From Membranipora membranacea (taxonomy: Eukaryota; Bryozoa; Gymnolaemata; Cheilostomatida; Membraniporidae): DNA of 64,000 nt. Both the position numbers and the translations under genes were made by a program. The notes beneath the pieces are model-generated. The model saw nothing but the letters and a program-made list of their open reading frames with translations. It made no database searches and was not told the DNA's origin. The stretch is taken from NCBI GenBank assembly GCA_914767715.1, contig OU612067.1:9856001-9920000 (forward strand). The letters are read 5' to 3'. This document shows positions 44,920 through 57,035 of the stretch, in pieces; within the stretch, counting starts at the first letter, position 1; each line of letters opens with the position of its first letter.

Positions 44920-47900
44920 ATGGCAAGCATGGACTCAAGCCAGTCAGACAAGCATCAATCAACATTGACAACTGTGACTTTGATGATGGATGCACCACCT
45001 CTACTGCCTCCTGATATCAACCATGCATTCTTTGGCAACAGTGGCAAAGATTTCAGGCCTACAAGAGATCAGCTCTATGAATCGTTGCCAGACTGGAGTC
45101 AGTCTAGATTCAAAAGTGCCTTCAGGCTCTCAAGAGGTAGGCTGCTACAACAATACAACACTAGTCCTTCTGAACTGTGGCTGGTATTATTATTTTTAGG
45201 GTACTGTACAGGCTTTATCAAGCTACCTGGTATGATCTTCTCCTACTTTACTCTACCCTACTCTACCCTGCAGTAATCTACTGACACTGACTGTTTTATC
45301 ATAATAATAATGGTATATATATATTATGTATATATATAAATCATCATATGTTCTCACACATTAATTACTTACTTTCCCATTAATCCTAACATTGATGTTA
45401 TTTCAATTGACTTGGACTTGGTTGGACACCTCAGTTCTGGTGTCCTACCAGTCAGTTCCAAAACACCCTAAATAAAGAACACACATTCCTGCGGCGACAT
45501 CCTCACAGGCAACGGACCATTCAGGAGATATACCTTAACTGTTATTCCACTATCGAGCTTGCTGTTTTGTTACGCAACAAACATTATACTGATTTTTATA
45601 CAATTGACTATTAGTTTGGAAACACGAACAATTGCTGCATAACCATTTTTATCACCGTTAGTGACTGGGTTAACAAACATGTCAACCTTGCCTAACATTT
45701 ATACTTTTTTTTATAATTATAGAAGCATTCGATACTCTCCTCAGTGAGCTAAAGCGAACTGAAAGCGGTAAAGAGTGGTTGCGGGAACCGAGTGATCCGT
45801 ATATGCCCCCTAACACTCTGCCAAGTGAACACCGGCTCATTATTGCACTCCACTTTTTCTCTACCGTTGACTCTATGGTTTCCATAGCTACACAGTAAGT
45901 AGAGGAATTGTGAAACCTTTATATGTGGTTCTGGATAAATTGTCGGATAACAAGCGTAGATCTATTCCAATCCGCTTACTTTTGGGTATTGATGTGTATG
46001 TTATGGTGTACCAGCGCTGACCCCCTTATATTTCTGCACATATATTTCTGTCATTTTCATTATGCATTAGATTTCATGCCTATGCCATGCCTACAGACAG
46101 CAGTTTGCTGCAGTTGTGCAGGTGGCTAGAAAACTATGTCTCACGAGCTTTGATGACATTGCAGATTTCTTTAACATCTCTCAATAGTTTGACTTATTAT
46201 GTTTTTGCAGTTTCAACGTTACCCACTCAACTGTCAGAGAATGTGTTACCCGTATAACTGATGCCCTTTTGGAGTTGGAAGGGCGGTACATAAATTGGCC
46301 AACAGATGAAGAAATGGCTATTGAAGAGGCCACATTCTTCACTAGATATGGTAAGTGAGTTTTTATATCATTAACAAACTAGGTCATGGTCTGCATATTG
46401 GAGTAGGCCTGATTGAGAATTACTTATAAATTAGCAATCATTATGTTAATACACTGCAAATTTGATGGTAACAGCTTGTTCTGACAGAGGGAAGTGTTGT
46501 CCCTATGTGTTTTAGCGTAAAGATGAAATTCCAGTTCTGTTTGACCCATATGCGAGGCCTAGTAACAACCCTACTTTCCATCCAATTTTAAAAGTTGTCT
46601 TCTGTTAACGGTCAAGTTTTAACATATACCATAACCATGCTGTACTAGGAATTTGCCTAAGCTGCCATGTCTAAGACGGTGCTGTGTAAAGTGTCCTTCT
46701 CTTGATTCCTGCATTTCTTGTGCCGTCATTTCAGTCACAACATCATATATGTGAAATTGACTTGCAGCTTAATGTTTCATAGGTTTTCCTGGAGTCATAG
46801 GACTTGTTGATGGTACGGAAATCAAGATAGCCCAACCTTCTCGTCGCTCAGAGGTAGGGAATTCACTCAAGAGCAATTATCCTCAAAGTAGGCCTTGATA
46901 AAGTATACAGTCTATTGCAAGGGAGAAAGCCAAAGGATTTTACTTTATGGCAATTTTAATGTGTATGATCTTGTTTCTGACTATTTTTGTATTTTTTTGC
47001 GCTGCATCAAATCGCGAAGTATGTGTTGGCCTGTTAATGCAATATTGAAATTTGTATTGTGTGTTTTGATAATTAAGTACCACAAACATGCTGTGTTGTT
47101 ATGTAGGTACTTTTCTAAGTAATATCACAACATAAAAACAGTCACGGAAAAAATTTACCCTATAGATTAACATGGGGTAAATATCAAATTGTAAAGCTTC
47201 TTGTTTGGGTGATCGGCACCTGATGGTTATCATAATCATTCCGTGTTTTATTGTAGACATATTACAGCAGGAAGTCAAATTATTCCTTCAACTGCATGCT
47301 GGTGGTAAATAGCGCTGAAGAGATTATATATTACTCTGTTGGCTCACCAGGCAGTTATCATGATGCCAGGGTGTTGAGGAGGACCAGTCTCGTGGAAAAG
47401 CTGGAAGCATTGCCTAAGCAGTATCACATATTAGGTGAGCTTTTAACAGACAAGCATACTCTCAGACAGTTATTTCTCTTCTAGCACCAGTGGGTTCAAA
47501 AATAGCTTGGCAACAACAGCAAATTTTTTGGCAGGAGTTCATTACTGGTCTTATCTGTTGAAAACTGAAATCTGAAAAAAATCTGTTGAAAACTCAAAAA
47601 CACAAACTCTAGATGAGTTAACGTTAGGTAAAGTTTAGCTTAGCTAGTTTATGGTCACTTCATGTTAACTAGAATAGAAATTTGGTCAGCTTAGTCCATA
47701 TAAAGTAAGGAGGCTGAGTAAACCTTGGTTAGCTTTAAATTCAGATGTCTCAACGCTGTGCGGATTGGCTAACTTTTTCTCTTGGTGATAGAGTATACAT
47801 AAAGTTTATCTACACCACCGACCAATTTATGTAGCTCAAATCAGGGGCCAACCACGGCTTATTTAGTGTTAAATTCCTGTTAACATATATTCTTTTGACA

Positions 47901-48289
47901 TCTCTTATTCAGGTGATAGCGCATACAGGCAAGAGCTTTATATGATGAAACCTTATAGGGATAGGAACAACAACCCGAGGAGAGTTAAGAGGTACAATCA
48001 GGCTCATAGTGCTACCAGGGTACTTGTTGAGCATGCTAACGGCCGTCTGAAGAATACGTGGAGGAGACTGAAACATCTGGATGTACGCAGTAGGCACAAA
48101 GGCCGTGTAATAATTAGATGCTGCCTTGTGCTGCATAATTATATGCTTAAAATGGACTGCGAGTCCGATAGGGAAAATGCAGCTAGAGAAATGGCCACTT
48201 TAAGATTTGACACTGCCTGTGGTAAAAGAGAGGCCATTTGCAAGACTTATTTCAAAGCAGCTTCAGATGAAGACACTGTCCTGGAGTAG
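44920..48289 (+). CDS. PIF/Harbinger DDE transposase, element A
   Basis: Six exons: 44920-45136, 45723-45894, 46211-46350, 46783-46853, 47257-47434, 47913-48289. The first five have exactly the lengths of element C's (217, 172, 140, 71, 178 nt); the total is 1155 nt, 384 residues, open throughout. Catalytic residues are seen in GVIGLVDGTEIKIAQPS, GDSAYRQELYMMKPY and VLVEHANGRLKNTWRRLK, with YSVGSPGSYHDARVLRR between. An N-terminal Ser/Thr-rich start (MASMDSSQSDKHQSTL) precedes PDINHAFFGNSGKDFRPTR. An AATAAA lies at about 48,978. It is paired with the minus-strand gene of the same element. Protein-level integrity suggests recent or continuing activity. Confidence 0.93.
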
Positions 48290-48429
48290 GCTTTTGCGCT
48301 GTCTTGTGCCATCATGAATTAGTTTTTTTTGTATTGATTTTGATTCTGACGATCACACTTTTGTAAACTTTTGTGTCATGGCAACAAATTCATTGTTAAT
48401 TGTATCGGGAGCAAGTGTTGTTAATTATA

Positions 48430-48878
48430 GTGTGCAACTAAGAATTTTTAGCATCATCACTGCGAAACAAACGCTGTCATTGACAAATAAGCTGACAGGT
48501 TTGAATCAGCTAAAACTCCCTCAGCCTAAGTATCAGTCGACATTTGAAACATCCCCTGTTCGCAGATCTTTTAGTTAGGCACCGCTTAGCACTGTTACTT
48601 GGTATCCCACACTTGCATTTGTTATGCCCGTTTGTTTGGTTCTGCTTAAATTCCAGTATCCTGTGTCACATGGCGTTGGCCTGCATGACTGCCAAGATCT
48701 GATTGATGCACAGCTGAGCGCTTCGCAGCATCCTGTGTAACTGTTCATGGCTTAGGTTTCCAAGTGACGTCGTGATGCTGTAGCTACAGGATATTTGGCT
48801 GATTTAAACTTGTCGGCATATTTGTCAATGACGACGTTTGTTTCACAGTTATGATGTTAAAAATTCTTAGTTGCACAC
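48430..48878. mobile_element. 449-bp MITE-like element after the element A transposase
   Basis: Terminal inverted repeats of about 80 bp: GTGTGCAACTAAGAATTTTT at the left and its complement at the right end, then imperfect pairing through AAACAAACG and TGACAAATA. The centre of about 290 bp is unrelated to other sequence here. It is absent from element B, whose deletion removes this whole stretch. Confidence 0.82.
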
Positions 48879-49347
48879 TTTTATTTACTCACAAGCCATG
48901 AACTTAATCTGATCTACTTCAATTTATGCATTTGCAGAGTTTTTGGATGTCATAATGGAACTATTCTGTAAGAAATACAATAAAGATACATTTTCATGTG
49001 CACTATCACTGTCGATCTATTATTAATTTATTGGTACTAAGAACAACAGAAGTTTACACAAGTGTGAACCATAGCTGAACAAAATGAGTGCAATATCAGT
49101 ATAATGGATGTGTTGATTAGCAATGCATTGTGGGTTTTTTATTGACCAAGCCATGGGATAGATCTGCTTGTCTTTATTTATTAAAGCTACTCAGCATGTA
49201 CCTGCTCTCACAATCAACTGTTATGTACAGTAGTGGAGTTTTATAGTTCTCAATTGAAATGAAAACATTTATTTTTTATAACGAAAGCTCATGATACTCA
49301 AAATGTAACATTACGCACAGCTCACATAATATATCTGACAATTTAAA

Positions 49348-52300
49348 TTATGATGAGGTAATATGGGTAACAAGTTTGTCGAGCAGGTCTACCTTTCTCT
49401 GCTCAAACTCAAGCATTTTTTGCATGTAGTCAATTTTGGAGTTAACCTCCCTCTCCAACAGCTCGGTCTTTTTTTCCTCGGAGTTCAGATTACGACCCTT
49501 CGGATGTTTACGTGGCCTTATGCCGGATGATGCAGCAGCTGGTCTGTAACAGTAATAATACACTTGATGGAAGGAGTTAAGTCATGATGTGGTTGAAATG
49601 GCAACACTGACTCTGTTGAATATTGCAGGGTTGGTTTTTTGAGAAACAGCGTTTCAATAGCATGACATGATATTACCAAGGAGGCAGCAATAGTGTATGT
49701 GCAGGAAGTTAAGGTATTGCGACAATATATTGTACATTAGGAACTGGGTGTGCTGATGATTGGACATCATATTATGAAAACAGCTTTGTGAGAGCTTGAT
49801 TCCAGGAAGAATACTGTGGTCGATTGATACTGAAGAGGGATGTAGGGTTTGAATTTATCTCTTCTTCATTGCGGCATTTGGCTGCTCCAGTCAAAATTTC
49901 AAAGAAGATTGATGACAGTAGAGATATGGATTAAAAAAATTATCGTCTTGGCCTAAGGTAGACAAAATACTCACTCTCCTCCTGCATCAATAGTGACATT
50001 CATTTCTGGCCCCTCTCCCTCTGCTTTCCTCACAGCATTGTCAAAAGCCTCTCCATATTTAAATTTCCTTCTGTTGCGACCTGTAAAATTAAAACGCCTA
50101 CTCTAGTTATTTGCAAACATATTTTTGAAAATGAGAGCGAAATAAAGGGAAAGATATGAATATGCAACATGGAGGTATTACCAGCTAGCAAGATCTCTTA
50201 ATGCCTAGTGTGATTTGTTAGATATGATTAGGATCAATCAAAGTGTTAGCAAGCAACTCATTTTGCTCGTATATAATAATTCTCCTATCTCAACAGGTGC
50301 TCCTTGATTCTATCACCTCAGTCTGCCATGACGACCATATTTGTTGTAACTGCTCTCATTCTTACATTCCTGCAACCACAGGGGGTTACAAACGCAAGAG
50401 ATGTACAACTCTTACCAGATTTTGAGTTCCAATCTTCAATTTCTTTGTATGTTTTGAGCAAACTTTGATACTTTCTTCTTATATCTGTACCACGTCCCCT
50501 GATCATTGCGGGAAATCCCTCTGCTACCAACTTATCCTCGATTGTCTCCCATAGCTGTTGTAACAGAACGACATGAAAACCAACTTATCCGGGGTATGAT
50601 CAGTTGGCAAGTGAAACTGGTTCCACCCATTCCATCATTTTGTTTTTATATAGGAAAAAAAGTTGCGTAGCTCATAAATGGTTCGTTAGTCAAATCTACA
50701 TCAACAACATTAGCTGTTTCACTTAAATGGATTCATGTGATGATACCTTCTACTTCTCTGAGAACTATTAAAATAAATTAATTACACAACAAGGAAAATT
50801 TTAGCCTGTCTTGACATTTTTGTCAAGATAAGCTCAGAAACTTGAGGCATATTTATTGGCACACCAAAGACATACATAGCTGAAAACAAACAAGTGTTTG
50901 AGCTGCAAAATAAATACCTTATCCTTTTGTGATGCGGATTTACACAGAGTCCACTGTCTCATGTTCATCACCATCACGGTGATGAGTACCTCTATCCTCT
51001 CTTTTGTGTACGGTATACATGCTGTAATGACAGAACAGAATGTGATACGATAAGAAACGGGATATAAAAACATGTCAAGTTTTGATATCTTTGAGGTGTG
51101 CAGATGCTGGGCAAACTAACGACATGGAAAAAATAAACAGTGCTGTACGTTAAATAATTGTACCTGTGCCTTCCCCTTCGTAAAGTTCTTGGCGCACTTC
51201 TTCATTGTCTGACTCCGATCTTACGCTGATAGACACGTTTACTGGTGACTGGAGGAAGGACTCCCTCCTATCGAACATACCTCCATGCTGTGGAGTGGAC
51301 TGCAATGGAGTGAGAGATTAGATTAAGTTAAATGCTTGCGGGCGCATGTCTCAGCCTGTGAACAGATATACTGGGGAACATTGGTAAAATAATTTAGATA
51401 TAGCAGGGATGCAGTTCTACCCGATAGATTAACAATGCAAGAGAACTAGGACTGTTTTATTTTTCAACCATTGAGTGATGAAAGTCACAAACATTGACAT
51501 ATTTGAGAATACTTACACATTTAGGAGTGGTAGGAGTTGAAACTGTGAATCTGTGTGACGGGGATGGCGTCTTCATGAGCTAAAATACAAAATACATGAT
51601 AAATGGAATTGAAACTAACTGGAATTTAAATTAAACCTCTGCCCTGCTACAGTCAAACAATCATAACAATAAAATTTGGCCGGAGAAAATGGACATGATC
51701 TTCATCGCCAGTTATTTAGGCTATGAAATAGAACTTCATTTTGAATCCATTTTAAATGAAAAAGGCAGTTGAAACAATCCCAACTGGAATGATTGTTTGA
51801 ATTTTGACACTCATTATCCTAACTGTTACCAAAAATGTTCTTACCGAGGTTTTCTTGGCCTTCGCCAAGACTTTTTGAGATACTGTCGTCTGACGGTTTT
51901 TTGATCCCTTTGGCCTCCCTCTCTTCTTCTTCTTGATGTTTACTATGACCTCACTAAAAGAATGCAATCATTGAAATCATACAACTCAATGATAAGAAAG
52001 TGCTTGGGACGCAGCTACACATATAATTGTAGCGATGGATGCTGCACATGGGAATTCATGAAGTTTGTAGAATAGCTCAAGGTTAGTTTACTAAGCAATC
52101 TTTATCAATACCATGAAAACTATTATCACAACACCCATTACTTTCATTAGAGATTATGAGAACATTGGAACATTGGAACATTAGAACTTGAAACTTGAAC
52201 ATAAAAACCAGTATCAAACCTTTGGGAGGGTTTTGGTGTGGCAGAAGCCATCATCATGACTGGTGTACAAAAGAAATCAGGTTAAGCAATTGTGCGAAAA

Positions 52301-53866
52301 AGAATGTGAAAAAAAGGGGAATGTTGTTTTAGGAGCATAAAAAAGCAAACTATTACTGGCAACTAAGGCAAGGGGTTTAGGACAGACCTGTGCTCAGACT
52401 CCAGGTTTACATCTTAACATGATTTAGGAACATGCTTTCGGTGTATGACAAAAGGAGTACCAACAGCTTTCATATATGACTTCATGTTTTAGTCGTAAAA
52501 CTTAACACTCAGTTATCATCATGCAAAATACATTGCACATACCTTCTTGTTTCACGGATTTAGCTTGTGATTCCTTCTGTCCTGGTGTGTCATCATTGAC
52601 CTCTGTAAGGTCAACTAGCATCTCCAAACAAGGAATGTTAGCTAAAAAAAGTCAAGCATGTCAATTTCAAAATACATTGCCTACAAGGAAGGGGGTTTTC
52701 GTAATTACAGATAAATATACAACGAAGCGAGAACGGCCATCAAATATACTGCTTAGAAGTTATGGCAGGTTTCAAAGCTTCAGAACCGCACCAACCTGAT
52801 TGTAAACTTATGAAAAAAGGCTCCGATCAAAATAAGGAGCTGAACTGAATACAAAGCTGAGACAACATATTTTGCTTAAAACTTTGTATACCTAAGAAAA
52901 TTCAAAGGCAACTCAAAAGGAGATAATACAGTTACATCTTAATTAGCACACGTTATTATGATGGCAACTGTACGACCTGTTCTTTGTGAAACTGTAATTG
53001 ATACCAGTCCAGTTTATGTAAAGAACCAAAACTTCAAGTGAGTACTCTCTGGCCCTGTCACATGTAACAGTGTGTGATGGTGAAGTGACTTCATTACGAC
53101 AATAAGCCACAGACATACCGATATCGCTGTATCACCAATGCAAGTATTCAACAGGGCCCACAGAGAGCATAATTTTGGGCCTTGACCTTAGTAGTAGCTA
53201 GACAAGAACATTAAAAAGCCATAGGGGCCATAAGAACATTATCAAACAATAAAATAATGTGACAGACTTCCAGAAACACAGGTCGATTGCCAAACTTTGG
53301 TAAATGCTGGCTACATTCTCACCATTACTTGAAGCCTTGGCAATGGTGGGCTTGTGTTACATGAATGAACACCAGAACATAAACTATTCCAATGGATTCA
53401 GTAGTCTTTGGCTTCACAGCCAGATAACTCCTTTAATCAATAGGCCAAAACACGCTGTAGTCGACTTCAGAACCACAGGCCAATTGTCAAACCAAAGACC
53501 TGTTGCTCCTTGGGCAAACCTTGGGCAAACCTTGGTGGTAAATGCTGGCTAGTTCTCACCCAGGAGTAAAAGTCACTCCTTGGTCCTCACCAAGCATTGG
53601 CAGTGGTGGGCTTGTGTTACATGAACACCAGAACATAACACGGATCATTAGACCCTGGCATCACAGAAAACAGTTCCATTGCTGATCAAAGGGGCCAAAA
53701 CATGCTGTAGTTGACTTCAGAACCACAGCAGGCCAAATCAATGCTGACCAGTTGAATTGCTCTTGGCCTCACAGCCAGATAACCCCCCCCCCTCCCCCAG
53801 ATCAATCAGGAGACAAGCAAAAGATTATTTTGACACTTACTCTGCTCTGTCAATGGTGACTCCATA
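49348..53866 (-). CDS. Harbinger accessory protein with AT-hook and Myb/SANT-like domain, element A
   Basis: Ten exons in transcript order: 53866-53842, 52641-52543, 52259-52220, 51953-51845, 51579-51517, 51299-51164, 51021-50918, 50554-50416, 50080-49975, 49543-49348. The sum is 1017 nt, 338 residues, open. Parts: MESPLTEQ start, NIPCLEMLVDLTEVNDDTPG, AT-hook KKKKRGRPKGSKNRQ, acidic ESDNEEVRQELYEGEG, Myb/SANT-like IPYTKERIEVLITVMVMNM and LWETIEDKLVAEGFPAM, RGTDIRRKYQSLLKTYKEI, and a terminal coiled helix (LLEREVNSKIDYMQKMLEF). Expected to bind the element's ends and assist the transposase. Domain order and intron phases match element C. The first intron is 1.2 kb and contains an internal duplication. 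Assigned by motif and paralogue comparison. Confidence 0.88.
53305..53790. repeat. Direct duplication of about 240 bp within intron 1
   Basis: Two diverged copies in tandem, about 53,305-53,555 and 53,555-53,790, sharing TGGTGGGCTTGTGTTACATG, CACCAGAACATAA, TGCTGTAGT(C/T)GACTTCAGAA and TCACAGCCAGATAAC. It ends in a poly-C tract. The same duplication is at 60,990-61,485 in element B, so it predates the A/B split. Confidence 0.85.
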
Positions 53867-54342
53867 GTAGCGGGCTTCGGTTAGTAAAGGTTTGCTTAGA
53901 CAATGCTGGGCTAGTGCCCACTGAATCATGACACATACTATTAATAGTTGATCAGCTAGCCAATGGCAGGCTAGTCACGTGACACCACTGGACTGGGGAA
54001 AACCAGTCAATAAATATTAGGTAGTTTTACCGCTCCCAGTAATATGATTGGAATTCCCCAGGGTTAATGGGTTTCCCAGTCAATATTTATTAAATATTCT
54101 TACCATGGAACAGGTCGCGCTTTTGCCTATTAGGCAAAAGCGCGACCTATTCCAATTTAATAAATATTGACTGGGAAACCCAATAACTCTGGGGAATTCC
54201 CACTGTTAATAAAATATTGTGTGGCGCGACTTTTGGGAAACAATTATTTCAATAATAACTGGCCAATAAAAAGCCAATGTAGGTTGTAGGTGTTATCCAA
54301 TGGGAATGTTTCAAATAGCTTCCCCATTCCACTTGGTGAAAG

Positions 54343-56268
54343 ATGGCAAGCATGGAATCAAGCCAGTCAGACAAGCATCAATCAACATTGACAACTGTGA
54401 CTTTGATGATGGATGCACCACCTCTACTGCCTCCTGATATCAACTATGCATTCTTTGGCAACAGTGGCAAAGATTTCAGGCCTACAAAAGATCAGCTCTA
54501 TGAATCGTTGCCAGACTGGAGTCAGTCTAGATTCAAAAGTGCCTTCAGGCTCTCAAGAGGTAAGCTGCTACAACAATACAACACTACTCCTTCTGAACTG
54601 TGGCTGGTATTATTATTTTTAGGGGACTGTACAGGATTTATCAAGCTACCTGGTATGATCTTCTCCTACTTTACTCTACCCTACTCTACCCTGCAGTAAT
54701 CTACTGACACTGACTGTTTTATCATAATAATAATGGTATAGATATATTATGTATATATATAAATCATCATATGTTCTCACACATTAATTACTTACTTTCC
54801 CATTAATCCTAACATTGATGTTACTTCAATTGACTTGGACTTGGTTGGACACCTCAGTTCTGCTGTCCTACCAGTCAGTTCCAAAACACCCCAAATAAAG
54901 AACACACATTCCTGCTGCTACATCCTCACAGGCAACGGGCCATTCAGGAGATATACCGTAACTATTATTCCACTATCGAGCTTGCTGTTTTGTTACGCAA
55001 CAAACATTATACTGATTTTTATACAATTGACAATTAGTTTGGAAACACGAACAATTGCTGCATAACCATTTTTATCACCGTTAGTGACTGGGTTAACATG
55101 TCAACCTTGCCTAACATTTATACTTTTTTTTATAATTATAGAAGCATTCGATACTCTCCTCAGTGAGGTAAGGCGAACTGAAAGCGGTAAAGAGTGGTTG
55201 CGGGAACCGAGTGATCCTTATATGCCCCCTAACACTCTGCCAAGTGAACACCGGCTCATTATTGCACTCCACTTTTTCTCTACCGTTGACTCTATGGTTT
55301 CCATAGCTACACAGTAAGTAGAGGAATTGTGAAACCATTATATGTGGTTCTGGATAAATTGTCGGATAACAAGCGTAGATCTATTCCAATCCGCTTACTT
55401 TTGGGTATTGATGTGTATGTTATGGTGTACCAGCGCTGACCCCCTTATATTTCTGCACATATATTTCTGTCATTTTCATCATGCATTAGATTTCATGCCT
55501 ATGCCATGCCTACAGACAGCAGTTTGCTTCAGCTGTGCAGGTGGCTAGAAAACTATGTCACACGAACTTTGATGACATTGCAGATTTCTTTAACATCTCT
55601 CAATAGTTTGACTTATTATGTTTTTGCAGTTTCAACGTTACCCACTCAACTGTCCGAGAATGTGTTACCCGTATAACTGATGCCGTTTTGGAGTAAGAAG
55701 GGCGGTACATAAATTGGCCAACAGATGAAGAAATGGCTATTGAAGAGGCCACATTCTTCACTAGATATGGTGAGTGAGTTTTTATATCATTAACAAACTA
55801 GGTCATAGTCTGCATATTGGAGTAGGCCTGATTGAGAATTACTTATAAATTAGCAATCATTATGTTAATACACTGCAAATTTGATGGTAACAGCTTGTTC
55901 TGACAGAGGGAAGTGTTGTCCCTATGTGTTTTAGCGTAAAGATGAAATTCCAGTTCTGTTTGACCCATATGCGAGGCCTATTAACAACTCTGCTTTCCAT
56001 CCAATTTTAAAAGTTGTCTTCTGTTAACGGTCAAGTTTTAACATATACTCCATGCTGTACTAGGAATTTGCCTAAGCTGCCATGTCTAAGACGGTGCTGT
56101 GTAAAGTGTCCTTCTCTTGATTTCTGCATTTCTTGTGCCGTCATTTCAGTCACAACATCATATATGTGAAATTGACTTGCAGCTTAATGTTTCATAGGTT
56201 TTCCTGGAGTCATAGGACTTGTTGATGGTACGGAAATCAAGATAGCCCAACCTTCTCGTCGCTCAGAG
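54343..56268 (+). pseudogene. Broken Harbinger transposase, element B
   Basis: Exons matching the first four of element A are present: 54343-54559, 55142-55313, 55630-55769, 56198-56268. In exon 3 the TTG of A is TAA (55,694-55,696), so translation would stop in the middle of the putative DNA-binding part. Exons 5 and 6, holding the second Asp and the Glu of the catalytic triad, are deleted. The rest is close to element A, so the loss is recent compared with the A/C split. No catalytic product is possible; a short N-terminal fragment could be made. Confidence 0.93.
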
Positions 56269-57035
56269 GTAGGGAATTCACTCAAGAGCAATTATCCTCT
56301 AAGTAGGCCCTGATAAAGTATACAGTCTATTGCAACGACAGGCTACTGTCCAGCAAGGGAGAAAGCCAAAGGATTTTACTTTATGGCAATTTTAATGTGT
56401 ATGATCTTGTTTCTGACTATTTTTGTATTTTTTGCGCTGCATCAAATCGCGAAGTATGTGTTGGCCTGTTAATGCAATATTGAAATTTGTATTGAGTGTT
56501 TTGATAATTAAGTACCACAAACATGCTGTGTTGTTATGTAGGTACTTTTCTAAGTAATATCACAACGTAAAACAGTCACGGAAAAAATTTACTTAATCTG
56601 ATCTACTTCAATTTATGCATTTGCAGAGTTTTTGGATGTCATAATGGACCTATTCTGTAAGAAATACAATAAAGATACATTTTCATGTGCACTATCACTG
56701 TCGATCTATTATTAATTTATTGGTACTAAGAACAACAGAAGTTTACACAAGTGTGAACCATAGCTGAACAGAATGAGTGCAATATCAGTATAATGGATGT
56801 GTTGATTAGCAATGCATTGTGGGTTTTTTATTGACCAAGCCATGGGATAGATCTGCTTGTCTTTATTTAATAAAGCTACTCAGCATGTACCTGCTCTCAC
56901 AATCAACTGTTATGTACAGTAGTGGAGTTTTATAGTTCTCAATTGAAATGAAAACATTTATTTTTTATAACGAAAGCTCATGATACTCAAAATGTAACAT
57001 TACACACAGCTCACATAATATATCTGACAATTAAA

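Larger units (their letters stand above)
44701..54128. mobile_element. PIF/Harbinger transposon A, two intact genes
   Basis: Ends AGGCAAAAGCGCGACCTGTT at 44,701 and the complement finishing at 54,128. Similarity of the ends continues with gaps for about 80 bp (AATAAATATTGACTGGGAAA, CTGGGGAATTCC). Transposase on plus, Myb-like gene on minus, convergent. The left flank is AAT, the right flank ATT. A 449-bp MITE lies between the genes and a direct duplication in intron 1 of the minus-strand gene. Confidence 0.88.
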
